Shown here: piece by piece, positions 1 through 5,839 of the stretch | Position numbering within the stretch: position 1 is the stretch's first letter | Layout of the letters: every line of letters begins with the position of its first letter | NCBI GenBank assembly: GCA_001643475.1 | Contig: LXTK01000070.1 | Location: 1 to 11,054 of the forward strand | Length of the DNA stretch: 11,054 bases | Origin: Proteobacteria bacterium SPGG2 | GTDB lineage: Bacteria > Pseudomonadota > Gammaproteobacteria > Acidiferrobacterales > SPGG2 | Reading direction: 5' to 3' | The notes under the pieces: model-generated | Seen by the model: the letters and a program-made list of their open reading frames with translations, nothing else | The model's database searches: none | What the model was told of the DNA's origin: nothing | Translations under genes and position numbers: made by a program

Positions 1-11
1 CGGTGCATGAC

Positions 12-62
12 GCGGGGTTTCGCCCCCGCAGGGCGAGGTACTTTCGTTTCGGCGAAAGTACC
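12..62. repeat. Two adjacent perfect hairpins, probable edge of a dispersed repeat
   Basis: Two inverted repeats lie back to back. The first is GCGGGG at 12-17 with CCCCGC at 24-29. The second is a 10-bp stem, GGTACTTTCG at 37-46 with CGAAAGTACC at 53-62, closing a 6-base loop. Similar blocks (a short GC hairpin, then an ACTTTC/GAAAGT hairpin followed by CCAAAG) are, from memory, common dispersed repeats in proteobacterial genomes. It may be cut by the window start. There is no T-tract after either stem, so this is not an obvious terminator. No gene is visible from 1 to 533. Confidence 0.5.
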
Positions 63-88
63 CAAAGCCACTTAACGTCTCAATTGCA

Positions 89-204
89 GTATATCTCCAC
101 AAACCCGGGCACGTCTTTGGGAAAATCCCTTTGTAATCTAACGGATGGCTCATTTCAGCGGTATCAATGCCGGAGATAGACGGCAGGATTGTCGTATATC
201 TCCA
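89..204. repeat. Short direct repeat and quasi-palindrome upstream of copy A
   Basis: The 11-mer GTATATCTCCA occurs at 89-99 and again at 194-204. Each copy is followed within a few bases by CGGGCA, so the two form a degenerate repeat of about 28 bases. The second copy also closes a quasi-palindrome: GGAGATA (172-178) with TATCTCC (197-203), and an inner GAC/GTC pair. No coding sequence or known element is recognised here. It may be decayed repeat material belonging to the array that follows. Confidence 0.35.
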
Positions 205-217
205 ATATCGGGCATTT

Positions 218-448
218 GGCAAGGATTGTTCTGACGTGCATGGCAGAGATTGTTCTGACGGACACGGATGTCCTAATGCCGCGGACGCAGGATGCGTAGG
301 AGCGGCCCAACAATCCGTCTGCATTTCCTCCATTGCACCTGGACGTGCAGGTGCCGCGAAGCACAGGACGTGCGAGAGCGGCCGTCCTTGGAGGTCAGAT
401 GCGCGTACGGGGCCGGCGCCCCGGCGGTACATTGTCGCTGAAAGCGAC
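218..448 (+). repeat. Structured repeat copy A with trailing hairpins
   Basis: The element opens with GGCAAGGATTGTT (218-230), partly duplicated at 242-254 as GGCAGAGATTGTT. The second start pairs with AACAATC at 309-315. That stem encloses two smaller ones, GGACA/TGTCC (260-264/269-273) and GCCGC/GCGGC (278-282/302-306), giving a possible three-way junction. Then come the conserved box TGCATTTCC and a stem CCTCC (327-331) with GGAGG (390-394), followed by TCAGATG. Further hairpins occur at 335-354 (7 bp), 365-388 (6 bp), 408-423 (CGGGGC/GCCCCG) and 434-448 (GTCGCT/AGCGAC). It has the same orientation as copies B-D. Short open frames across it are translations of the repeat, not genes. Confidence 0.8.
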
Positions 449-464
449 TCCACACAACTATAAT
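438..464 (+). promoter_or_regulatory. Candidate sigma-70 promoter for the DUF3179 gene
   Basis: A perfect -10 hexamer TATAAT lies at 459-464, about 70 bases before the start codon. The -35 is poor: CTGAAA (438-443) has a 15-base spacer, while TTGTCG (432-437) would need 21. A perfect inverted repeat, GTCGCT-gaa-AGCGAC (434-448), covers the -35 zone. It could be an operator or simply the last hairpin of repeat copy A. Confidence 0.4.
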
Positions 465-533
465 CTTCAAGTAGAAAGATCTCTGCGCCGGGAACGGTCT
501 ATATCTGACTATCTCAATTAACGGAACCCACTC

Positions 534-1703
534 ATGTACGTCGCAATTTGGGAATTTTGGCATTCTAAATCATGGTCTTATAGATTCATCCGGATTCTCG
601 TTTTGGCTACCCTGGGCTGGTGGGTAATCAGTTGGTCGGGCATGTTGGTGAAGGCGGAAATCCGGTGGGAAAGTGAGTGGCCGAAGACCGATTTCTCACA
701 GACCGCCGTCGACCTCAATGAGATCATGTCGGGCGGACCACCCAAAGATGGCATCCCAGCCATCGATGACCCTAAATTTGTGTCGAGCGAAGATGCTGAC
801 GGTTGGTTGGATGCGCGAGAGCCCGTTATCGTAGTTCAGCATCAGGGACATGCCCGGGCTTATCCACTACAAATCCTGATCTACCATGAGATCGTCAACG
901 ATACGTTCCGCGGGTTACCGATCTCAGTGACATTCTGTCCGTTATGCAATGCATCCATTGTTTTTGACCGGCGCGTTAACGGGAAGCTGCTGGACTTTGG
1001 GACCACTGGCAAGCTGCGAAAGAGCGATCTCGTGATGTACGACCGCCAGACAGAAAGCTGGTGGCAACAGTTTATTGGTGCGTGCATTGTCGGCGAGTAC
1101 ATGGGCACCAAACTGAAGGAGGTTCCATCGCAGATTGTGGCTTATGAGGACTTCAAAAAGGCGTATCCATCAGGCGAGATCCTTTCAAAAGAGACCGGTT
1201 ACCGCCGATCCTATGGACGCAATCCTTATCGAGGGTACGACAGAATCGGGGATCAACCGTTCTTATTTACCGATCCCGTCGACAAGAGATTGCCCGCCAT
1301 GGAGCGGGTCCTTGGGGTGATCCGTAAAGGTCGCAGCCGCATCTATCCCTACAGCGAGCTCAAAGAACGCGGGGTTATCAATGATGAATTCGCCGGCTTA
1401 CCGCTAGTGATCATTCATGATCGCTCAGTGCTGTCCGTTCTTGATGCAGGTACGATCGCATCTTCCCGGTTGATCCCAGCCGCGAACGGTTTCGACCGCC
1501 GTATCGATGATCGTGTTCTGAATTTTGAACTCTCCGGCGATAACGTCATCGACCGCGAAACGGGCACGCAGTGGAACGGACTGGGCCAAGCGGTGGCTGG
1601 ACCCCTTAAGGGTAAACACTTAATAGGGATCGACGCCGGTGCCCACTTCGCGTTTGCGTGGTTAGCGTTTCGACCGGATAGCGAGATCTATAAAGGCAAG
1701 TAG
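534..1703 (+). CDS. DUF3179 family protein, predicted exported or membrane-anchored
   Basis: A 389-residue protein of the DUF3179 family, whose biochemical role is not established. Recognition rests on the family's usual blocks: DGIPAIDDPKF (72-82), IYHEIVND (116-123), the Cys pair in TFCPLCNA (133-140), SDLVMYDRQTESWWQQ (164-179) and HFAFAWLAFRP (371-381). Residues 1-42 contain basic residues (R17, R20), a hydrophobic run (about 21-38) and a possible cleavage after VKA (41), so export is likely. The Cys135-x2-Cys138 pair could bind a metal or redox centre, but that is inference. The start at 534 has only a weak GGAA ribosome site 7 bases upstream. The gene stands alone, flanked on both sides by copies of a structured repeat in the same orientation. 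Confidence 0.88.
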   Translation: MYVAIWEFWHSKSWSYRFIRILVLATLGWWVISWSGMLVKAEIRWESEWPKTDFSQTAVDLNEIMSGGPPKDGIPAIDDPKFVSSEDADGWLDAREPVIVVQHQGHARAYPLQILIYHEIVNDTFRGLPISVTFCPLCNASIVFDRRVNGKLLDFGTTGKLRKSDLVMYDRQTESWWQQFIGACIVGEYMGTKLKEVPSQIVAYEDFKKAYPSGEILSKETGYRRSYGRNPYRGYDRIGDQPFLFTDPVDKRLPAMERVLGVIRKGRSRIYPYSELKERGVINDEFAGLPLVIIHDRSVLSVLDAGTIASSRLIPAANGFDRRIDDRVLNFELSGDNVIDRETGTQWNGLGQAVAGPLKGKHLIGIDAGAHFAFAWLAFRPDSEIYKGK

Positions 1704-1810
1704 TAAGTAGCAAGGGTTGGTCTTACAACTCTTGCCGTAACCTGTCTGTAGGTAGTTTAACTGGCCGCCTAAAGGAAGAGCAGTGATTCCCCTCCCCGCT
1801 CGTCGGGGCG
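1704..1810. other. Intergenic stretch after the DUF3179 gene, with two hairpins
   Basis: CAAGGGTTG (1711-1719) pairs with CAACTCTTG (1726-1734) through nine positions, one of them a G-U in RNA. No T-tract follows, so it is a poor intrinsic terminator. A smaller CCCCG/CGGGG hairpin (1794-1808) leads into repeat copy B. AAGTAGCAAG (1705-1714) resembles repeats at 7508-7540. No gene is seen. Confidence 0.45.
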
Positions 1811-1990
1811 GCGACCTACAGGGCAAGGATTGTTCTGACGGACACGGATGTCCTAATGCCGCGGACGCAGGATGTGTAGGAGCGGCCCAACAATCCTTTT
1901 GCATTTCCGCCATCTCGGCAATTGCTCCATGCATTGCCCTAACTTCCAGCGTCCCTGCCGGTCGCCTGGCGGTCAGACGTAGGAAGTTAC
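1811..1990 (+). repeat. Structured repeat copy B, long-loop form
   Basis: The box GGCAAGGATTGTT sits at 1822-1834. An 8-bp stem GGATTGTT (1827-1834) with AACAATCC (1889-1896) encloses GGACA/TGTCC (1840-1844/1849-1853) and GCCGC/GCGGC (1858-1862/1882-1886), so it can fold as a three-way junction. From 1828 to 1896 it differs from copy A by one base (C at 295, T at 1874). TGCATTTCC follows, then CCGCC (1907-1911) with GGCGG (1968-1972) and TCAGACG. Between these arms is GGCAAT (1917-1922) with ATTGCC (1933-1938) and a 10-base loop. An alternative stem TAACTTCC (1940-1947) with GGAAGTTA (1982-1989) would cross the CCGCC/GGCGG stem. Confidence 0.82.
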
Positions 1991-2147
1991 GACTCCAGGG
2001 CAAGGATTGTTCCTACAATCCTATTGCATTTCCACCGTCCCTGGTGGTCAGAAGGAGGACGACTGCAGGGATGCAGGAGGTAGAGCAACGCAGGGAGCGG
2101 TTGCCGAGGTAGAGTTGCGCCAGGAGCAGCAACCGAGAGCAACGCAC
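1991..2147 (+). repeat. Structured repeat copy C, short-loop form
   Basis: It begins GACTCCAGGGCAAGG. Stem 1 is GGATTGT (2004-2010) with ACAATCC (2015-2021) and a 4-base loop. Stem 2 is CCACC (2032-2036) with GGTGG (2043-2047), then TCAGA. Then come CTGCA/TGCAG (2063-2076) and two 29-base modules. Each module has the linker GAGGTAGA, a 5-bp stem and a 10-base loop: GCAAC/GTTGC (2085-2104) and GTTGC/GCAAC (2114-2133). The period to copy D is 157 bases. Open frames through it are not credible genes. Confidence 0.85.
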
Positions 2148-2310
2148 GACTCCATGGCAAGGATTGTTCCCAACAATCCCTTTGCATTTCCGCCATCCAT
2201 GGCGGTCAGATGGAGGACGACTGCAGGGATGCAGGAGGTAGAGCAACGCAGGGAGCGGTTGCCGAGGTAGAACCGCGTCAGGAACAGCGGTCGAGGAGCA
2301 GTTGCCGGCT
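2148..2310 (+). repeat. Structured repeat copy D, short-loop form
   Basis: It begins GACTCCATGGCAAGG. Stem 1 is a perfect 8 bp, GGATTGTT (2161-2168) with AACAATCC (2172-2179) and a 3-base loop. Stem 2 is CCGCC (2190-2194) with GGCGG (2201-2205), extendable inward by AT/AT. After TCAGATG come CTGCA/TGCAG (2221-2234), then the modules GAGGTAGA + GCAAC/GTTGC (2243-2262) and GAGGTAGA + ACCGC/GCGGT (2272-2291). A degenerate tail (GAGGAGCAGTTGCC) ends the array. The array lies between the convergent 3' ends of the DUF3179 gene and the CULT gene, where REP-like elements often sit. Confidence 0.85.
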
Positions 2311-2319
2311 AGGGAGGGG

Positions 2320-2727
2320 CTAATGCAATGACGTCAGTCGGTTGAGAATCAAACCGTGAAAGCATTCATTTGGCGCGCGGAATAACCACCCCAGGTGTGT
2401 TTCACAGCTGCCGCACAACGTGATGCGCCAAGTGAACCCTCTGAACCAGCTCCAGGCTGACACCTCTTGGCCAACATGTGCGCACCCACGAGTATCGCGA
2501 AAGCAGCCGATATGAAACTGGTAGCCATCGGGATTCATAAACGTATGTTCCTGCCCGCCCTGGATATTAATGCGATCGTCTTGAGTTGTTATTAGATTTC
2601 GGCAGGTCGCACAGAACAAACGCCGCTCTTTTTCGACGCGCTCCCCGACCTGGGCATCTGTGAGGCTTTCCCGCTTTTTGTCGGTGTACTTGTCAAAAAA
2701 ATGCCAATGTGGCAGTGCGAGCTCCAT
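2320..2727 (-). CDS. Single-domain CULT protein (bacterial cereblon-like)
   Basis: A 135-residue protein matching the CULT domain, the beta-tent fold that in human cereblon binds thalidomide and C-terminal cyclic imides. Visible hallmarks in order are: zinc cysteine pair CATC (C39, C42), HTFMNPDGYQFHIGCF (61-76), SWFRGFTW (93-100), the second pair CGSC (C105, C108) and HLGWLFRA (111-118). The three aromatic-cage tryptophans correspond to W94, W100 and W114, with F116 after the third, matching human W380, W386, W400 and F402. Length is close to the bacterial homologue MsCI4 (about 124 residues). A tail of about 35 charged residues precedes the domain. GGAG lies 7 bases before the ATG. The gene follows FIST by 43 bases and is probably cotranscribed with it. 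The native ligand is unknown; binding of cyclic imides from damaged protein ends is inference. No signal peptide is seen, so it is probably cytoplasmic. Confidence 0.87.
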   Translation of the reverse strand: MELALPHWHFFDKYTDKKRESLTDAQVGERVEKERRLFCATCRNLITTQDDRINIQGGQEHTFMNPDGYQFHIGCFRDTRGCAHVGQEVSAWSWFRGFTWRITLCGSCETHLGWLFRAPNECFHGLILNRLTSLH

Positions 2728-2770
2728 TGTCAGACTCCATCGAACTAGCTAGCTGCTGAGGCTTGCCCAT

Positions 2771-3889
2771 TCATAAGAATAGGGTTAGAACGCCAGTATA
2801 GCCATAAAGTCTGTTATGGGAGACCTCACCGTTGCCAAAGAAGCCAACTAAGGGAAAGTCGCCTAATTCCTGTTGTATGACCTTAAGTTCCTCTGAATTT
2901 TGGCCAAATAGATTGGGTCCACGGCCGACACAGGAATAATAGACGCCGCCTTTCGGGGTGCCGTCAGTGCGGTCTTTTAGACTCTGCAGCATTCGCAGCA
3001 TGTCTTTGTATGCGCTATCCGTATCTCGGCGGCAAAACATCATTGTGTTGCCGGCCTCCAGTGTATCGCCCACTGCCAGCGAGCGCTTTTCCGGATCAAA
3101 CCCCACAAGATGCCGCACTACGTAGTCACCGGTGTCTGACCCCTTGATTGGCAGGGCGGCAAAGATATATCCAGCGGCGCGCCTCGGTTCGCGTGCTATC
3201 AAATCTCCGACTTCGTCCTGAAATACATCGAAAGCAGGGCGCCCGTCGAGTGTGATCGCTATGTTGCCATCACACTCTGTGATTTCGTGCTGTTTGCCGA
3301 TTGGCGAACAACCTTGGGTTAGCGCGGTCGTCACAGGGACATCATCGGCAAACAGCACGCCGGAAATACCGCCCTCTGTGATGCCTGTCGCGATCTGCGA
3401 GTAAGAACTGCGAGACGATGTTAAACCACCGACGAGAAACCCCCCAATAATTTCGTTTGCCAATTGTTCAACAAATTTCGGGATGTTGGCGTTGCGTGGA
3501 TCTCCGTGCACGATACCAAAATGCGAACTGGTCTTTGCATACCAACTCTCGTTATCACGGACGAAATCTTCTGTGCTTGATTTGATAGTGGGAAAAATGC
3601 GAAAGGAATCATCGGGAAATTCCCCGATCAAAGCTGCGATCGCCGGCTCATCGAAATACTCGCAACCGCTGCCACATATGCCCATGCCGACAGTACCTAC
3701 CCAATTTTCGATACCTGTGACGTGTTTGAAATGGGCGAAAATGTCGGACAGCTGTGCGGCTAGCGTATCGGTCACATACAGGAATCCCAGATTGCCTGTA
3801 CCTGGAATATCACCGATCTGTGTTAAACATGCCTCCGCCACCTGCTGCCAAGTAGCTCCCCGGGCGTGCCCAACCCTAAATTGCTCCAT
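2771..3889 (-). CDS. FIST N/C domain sensory protein
   Basis: A 372-residue protein with the FIST_N plus FIST_C arrangement. FIST domains were proposed as small-ligand sensory modules in bacterial signalling proteins, and occur in the human F-box protein FBXO22. FIST_N spans about 25-205 (TVGMGICGSG 66-75, VGGLTSSR 153-160, TQGCSPIG 191-198). FIST_C spans about 210-360 (YYSCVGRGPNLFG 317-329, PLVGFFGNGEVS 346-357, then RLYGYTGVLTLF 360-371). No kinase, GGDEF, methyl-acceptor or membrane segment is attached, so any output must come from a partner. The start at 3889 is supported by AGGAG five bases upstream. It is first in a probable two-gene operon with CULT, and divergent from the alpha/beta hydrolase. 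A -10-like TATAGT lies at 3923-3928 on the minus strand, with no convincing -35. Confidence 0.9.
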   Translation of the reverse strand: MEQFRVGHARGATWQQVAEACLTQIGDIPGTGNLGFLYVTDTLAAQLSDIFAHFKHVTGIENWVGTVGMGICGSGCEYFDEPAIAALIGEFPDDSFRIFPTIKSSTEDFVRDNESWYAKTSSHFGIVHGDPRNANIPKFVEQLANEIIGGFLVGGLTSSRSSYSQIATGITEGGISGVLFADDVPVTTALTQGCSPIGKQHEITECDGNIAITLDGRPAFDVFQDEVGDLIAREPRRAAGYIFAALPIKGSDTGDYVVRHLVGFDPEKRSLAVGDTLEAGNTMMFCRRDTDSAYKDMLRMLQSLKDRTDGTPKGGVYYSCVGRGPNLFGQNSEELKVIQQELGDFPLVGFFGNGEVSHNRLYGYTGVLTLFL

Positions 3890-4051
3890 GTGTGCTCCTG
3901 GTGCTAGCCGTGCTATTGGTTAACTATACCTTAATCATGATCGAACAAAACCAACTACGTGGTGCGAGCCTGTGCTTGTGGGTATATTAAGATATGCTTG
4001 AAAACCGCGATCGGCATACAAGGCCGCCTTCATGAATGTAGATCATCGTTT
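3890..4051. promoter_or_regulatory. Divergent intergenic region between FIST and the hydrolase
   Basis: This 162-base gap must hold promoters for both directions. Candidates are TATAGT on the minus strand (3923-3928) for FIST and TATATT on the plus strand (3983-3988) for the hydrolase. Neither has a good -35 at 16-18 bases. An open frame can be extended left to a GTG at 3959, but that part has no membrane or hydrolase features and probably is leader sequence. Confidence 0.35.
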
Positions 4052-4867
4052 ATGTGGAATGGCCTTGCTCTAATTGTGCTTACGCTGGTGGCGGCGTATC
4101 TGATTCTCGCTGCACTGCTATACGTCTTTCAGGGTGGTCTTATCTACTATCCTGAGCGTCAGCTAGTGGCCACCCCTAATCAGTTCGGTCTCGATTATGA
4201 ACCGGTCTCTTTTGAGACTGATGATGGGGTTAGGTTGTCGGGCTGGTATTTGGAAGCCAATCCCGCCCGCGAGGTACTGTTATTCTTTCATGGTAACGCT
4301 GGCAATATTTCTCACCGCATAGTCTCGCTGCAGCTATTTAGTCGCCTGGGCCTTAGTACGTTTATCATCGATTATCGTGGATATGGCGAAAGCGAAGGTA
4401 AACCCAGCGAAGCAGGGACCTACCTCGACGCGGAGGCCGCCTGGCGCTATTTGGTGGAGGAGCGCAAGGTCGATCCGTCGCGGATTGTAATCTTTGGCCG
4501 CTCGCTTGGCGCAACGATTGCAAGTTATGTCGCCAGCAAGCACACGCCACGCGCGCTCATTATTGAATCAGCGTTCACGAGTGTTGCCGATATTGCCGGT
4601 AAATACTATCCGTTCATGCCAGTGCGATGGATTACTCGTTTTAAATACAACACGCTCGATTATGTCAGTGCAGTGAAATGCCCGCTGTTGGTCGTGCACA
4701 GCCGTCAGGACGACATCATCCCGTTTTCACACGGACGTAGGATCTTTGATGCCGCACCTAGGCCTAAAGAATTTCTGGAAATTACTGGTAGTCACAACGA
4801 TGGGTTTATGGTTACGGGTAAGCTATACGAAGATGGATTGAGTCGATTTTTGTCGACCATACAGTGA
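4052..4867 (+). CDS. Membrane-anchored alpha/beta hydrolase, BEM46/ABHD13-like
   Basis: A serine hydrolase of the alpha/beta fold with an N-terminal membrane anchor; the substrate is unknown. From the start at 4052 it is 271 residues. Residues 4-26 form one hydrophobic segment, followed by the family's LIYYPER (30-36). Oxyanion-side HGNAGN is at 80-85, and DYRGYGES at 108-115. The nucleophile elbow is GRSLG (149-153, Ser151). The acid is in HSRQDDIIP (Asp220) and the histidine in GSHNDGF (His248), so the triad looks complete. The start at 4052 is chosen because it puts the anchor at the N terminus. A GTG at 3959 would add 31 residues of unconvincing sequence, and neither start has a clear ribosome site. 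It ends at a strong bidirectional terminator. Divergence from FIST may be coincidental. Confidence 0.85.
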   Translation: MWNGLALIVLTLVAAYLILAALLYVFQGGLIYYPERQLVATPNQFGLDYEPVSFETDDGVRLSGWYLEANPAREVLLFFHGNAGNISHRIVSLQLFSRLGLSTFIIDYRGYGESEGKPSEAGTYLDAEAAWRYLVEERKVDPSRIVIFGRSLGATIASYVASKHTPRALIIESAFTSVADIAGKYYPFMPVRWITRFKYNTLDYVSAVKCPLLVVHSRQDDIIPFSHGRRIFDAAPRPKEFLEITGSHNDGFMVTGKLYEDGLSRFLSTIQ

Positions 4868-4886
4868 GCAACGATTTTGTAAACGC

Positions 4887-4918
4887 AAAAAAGGGCTTCC
4901 AAATGGAAGCCCTTTTTT
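4887..4918. terminator. Bidirectional intrinsic terminator
   Basis: A perfect 14-bp inverted repeat (4887-4900 with 4905-4918) closes an AAAT loop. The GC core is GGGCTTCC/GGAAGCCC. It is flanked by A6 on one side and T6 on the other, so each strand ends its hairpin in a T-tract. It lies 20 bases after the hydrolase stop and 18 bases after the rpoH stop, serving both convergent genes. Confidence 0.95.
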
Positions 4919-4935
4919 GAGCGATAAGAATCGGT

Positions 4936-5790
4936 TTAGGCTACGAGCTTGTTCTTCATGACGCCAAGCGCCTTCTTTTCGATTTGGCGGATGCGCTCGG
5001 CTGAGATACCGTATTCCGCTGCGAGTTCATGGAGCGTGGATTTGTCGTCATCCAACCAACGCCGGCGGATGATATTGCGGCTGCGTTCGTCCAATGAGAT
5101 TAGTGCCTGATCAAGGTTTTCCTGTTGTGTCGATTCATCATCGGATCGAGTTGCTAGCGTCTCCGGGTTGTAGCGCATATCTTGTAGATAGGTGGCCGGG
5201 GCTACGCGCAGTTGGTCATCATCACCACGATCGTCAGTATCGAACGGGATATCAGCCCCGCTCATCCGTGACTCCATCTCTCGGACGGTCTCGGGTGAGA
5301 CATTGAGGTTCTCGGCCAGTGCGTCAACCTCGTCGGACTTCATCCATCCTAAACGGGCGCGACTCTTGCGCAGATTAAAAAACAACTTGCGCTGCGCCTT
5401 AGTAGTGGCGACTTTGACCATACGCCAGTTACGGAGAATATAGTCATACATCTGTGCGCGGATCCAGTGGATCGCGAACGACATCAACCGTACCCTACGC
5501 ATAGGGTCAAAATTCTTGACGGCCTTCATCAGGCCGATATTGCCTTCCTGAATCAGGTCTGCTTGCGGCAGGCCATAGCCGGTCAAACTACGTGATACGC
5601 GCACGACGTAACGCAAGTGCGCCAGCACAAGCCGGCGCGCCGCTTGGAGATCGCCATCGCGGCGATAGCGCAATGCGAGATCACGCTCTTCGTCAGCGCT
5701 CAATATAGGCTGGGCGTGAATGGTCTGAATATACGTGGCCAACCCCGCCTTCGCATTTAGCGGTGCTGGAATGGGTAAGGAGTATGTCAT
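4936..5790 (-). CDS. rpoH: Heat-shock sigma factor RpoH (sigma-32)
   Basis: Alternative sigma factor directing RNA polymerase to heat-shock promoters. It is 284 residues from the ATG at 5790, the same length as E. coli RpoH. Region 2 includes DLIQEGNIGLMKAV (78-91) and the stretch ending RNWRMVKVATTKA. The RpoH box QRKLFFNLR (133-141), specific to this sigma class, follows directly. The region 4.2 helix-turn-helix is around 252-271 (TLHELAAEYGISAERIRQIE). The frame stays open to a GTG at 5853, but that codon lies inside an operator/promoter and is rejected. AAGGAGG (5802-5808) is 11 bases before the chosen ATG, and the N terminus then aligns with E. coli. It follows ftsX in the usual order but has its own promoter with a CIRCE operator. 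Confidence 0.96.
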   Translation of the reverse strand: MTYSLPIPAPLNAKAGLATYIQTIHAQPILSADEERDLALRYRRDGDLQAARRLVLAHLRYVVRVSRSLTGYGLPQADLIQEGNIGLMKAVKNFDPMRRVRLMSFAIHWIRAQMYDYILRNWRMVKVATTKAQRKLFFNLRKSRARLGWMKSDEVDALAENLNVSPETVREMESRMSGADIPFDTDDRGDDDQLRVAPATYLQDMRYNPETLATRSDDESTQQENLDQALISLDERSRNIIRRRWLDDDKSTLHELAAEYGISAERIRQIEKKALGVMKNKLVA

Positions 5791-5801
5791 CCTCGCCAAA
5801 A

Positions 5802-5808
5802 CCTCCTT
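5802..5808 (-). promoter_or_regulatory. Ribosome binding site of rpoH
   Basis: AAGGAGG on the minus strand, 11 bases upstream of the ATG at 5790. It decides the start against the longer GTG frame. It sits in the loop of a possible CCAAA/TTTGG hairpin (5796-5800 with 5810-5814). The short stem and the long spacing leave any translational control open. Confidence 0.7.
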
Positions 5809-5839
5809 ATTTGGGGCAAGTGGGTTTGTGGACAGTGCT

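Noticed and set aside
167..563. Open frames of 62-98 codons upstream of the DUF3179 gene
   Set aside because: They run through copy A and its hairpins on both strands and encode no recognisable protein.
1711..1734. Hairpin after the DUF3179 gene as an intrinsic terminator
   Set aside because: The stem is plausible but no T-tract follows, so it is listed only as a hairpin.
1783..2270. Open reading frames of 69-113 codons on both strands across the repeat array
   Set aside because: They translate repeat units in several frames, repeat the same peptide for each copy, and lack ribosome sites or domain features. The DNA-level structure explains the sequence better.
218..2310. CRISPR array or integron attC sites
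   Set aside because: There are no short identical repeats with uniform spacers and no cas genes. The inverted arms GGATTGTT/AACAATCC do not fit the attC core layout (RYYYAAC...GTTRRRY), and no integrase is present.
3483..3923. 146-codon frame opposite the FIST gene
   Set aside because: It is antisense to a clear FIST gene and shows no protein family features.
3959..4051. 31-residue N-terminal extension of the alpha/beta hydrolase from a GTG
   Set aside because: It would place a Cys-rich, featureless segment before the membrane anchor and has no ribosome site.
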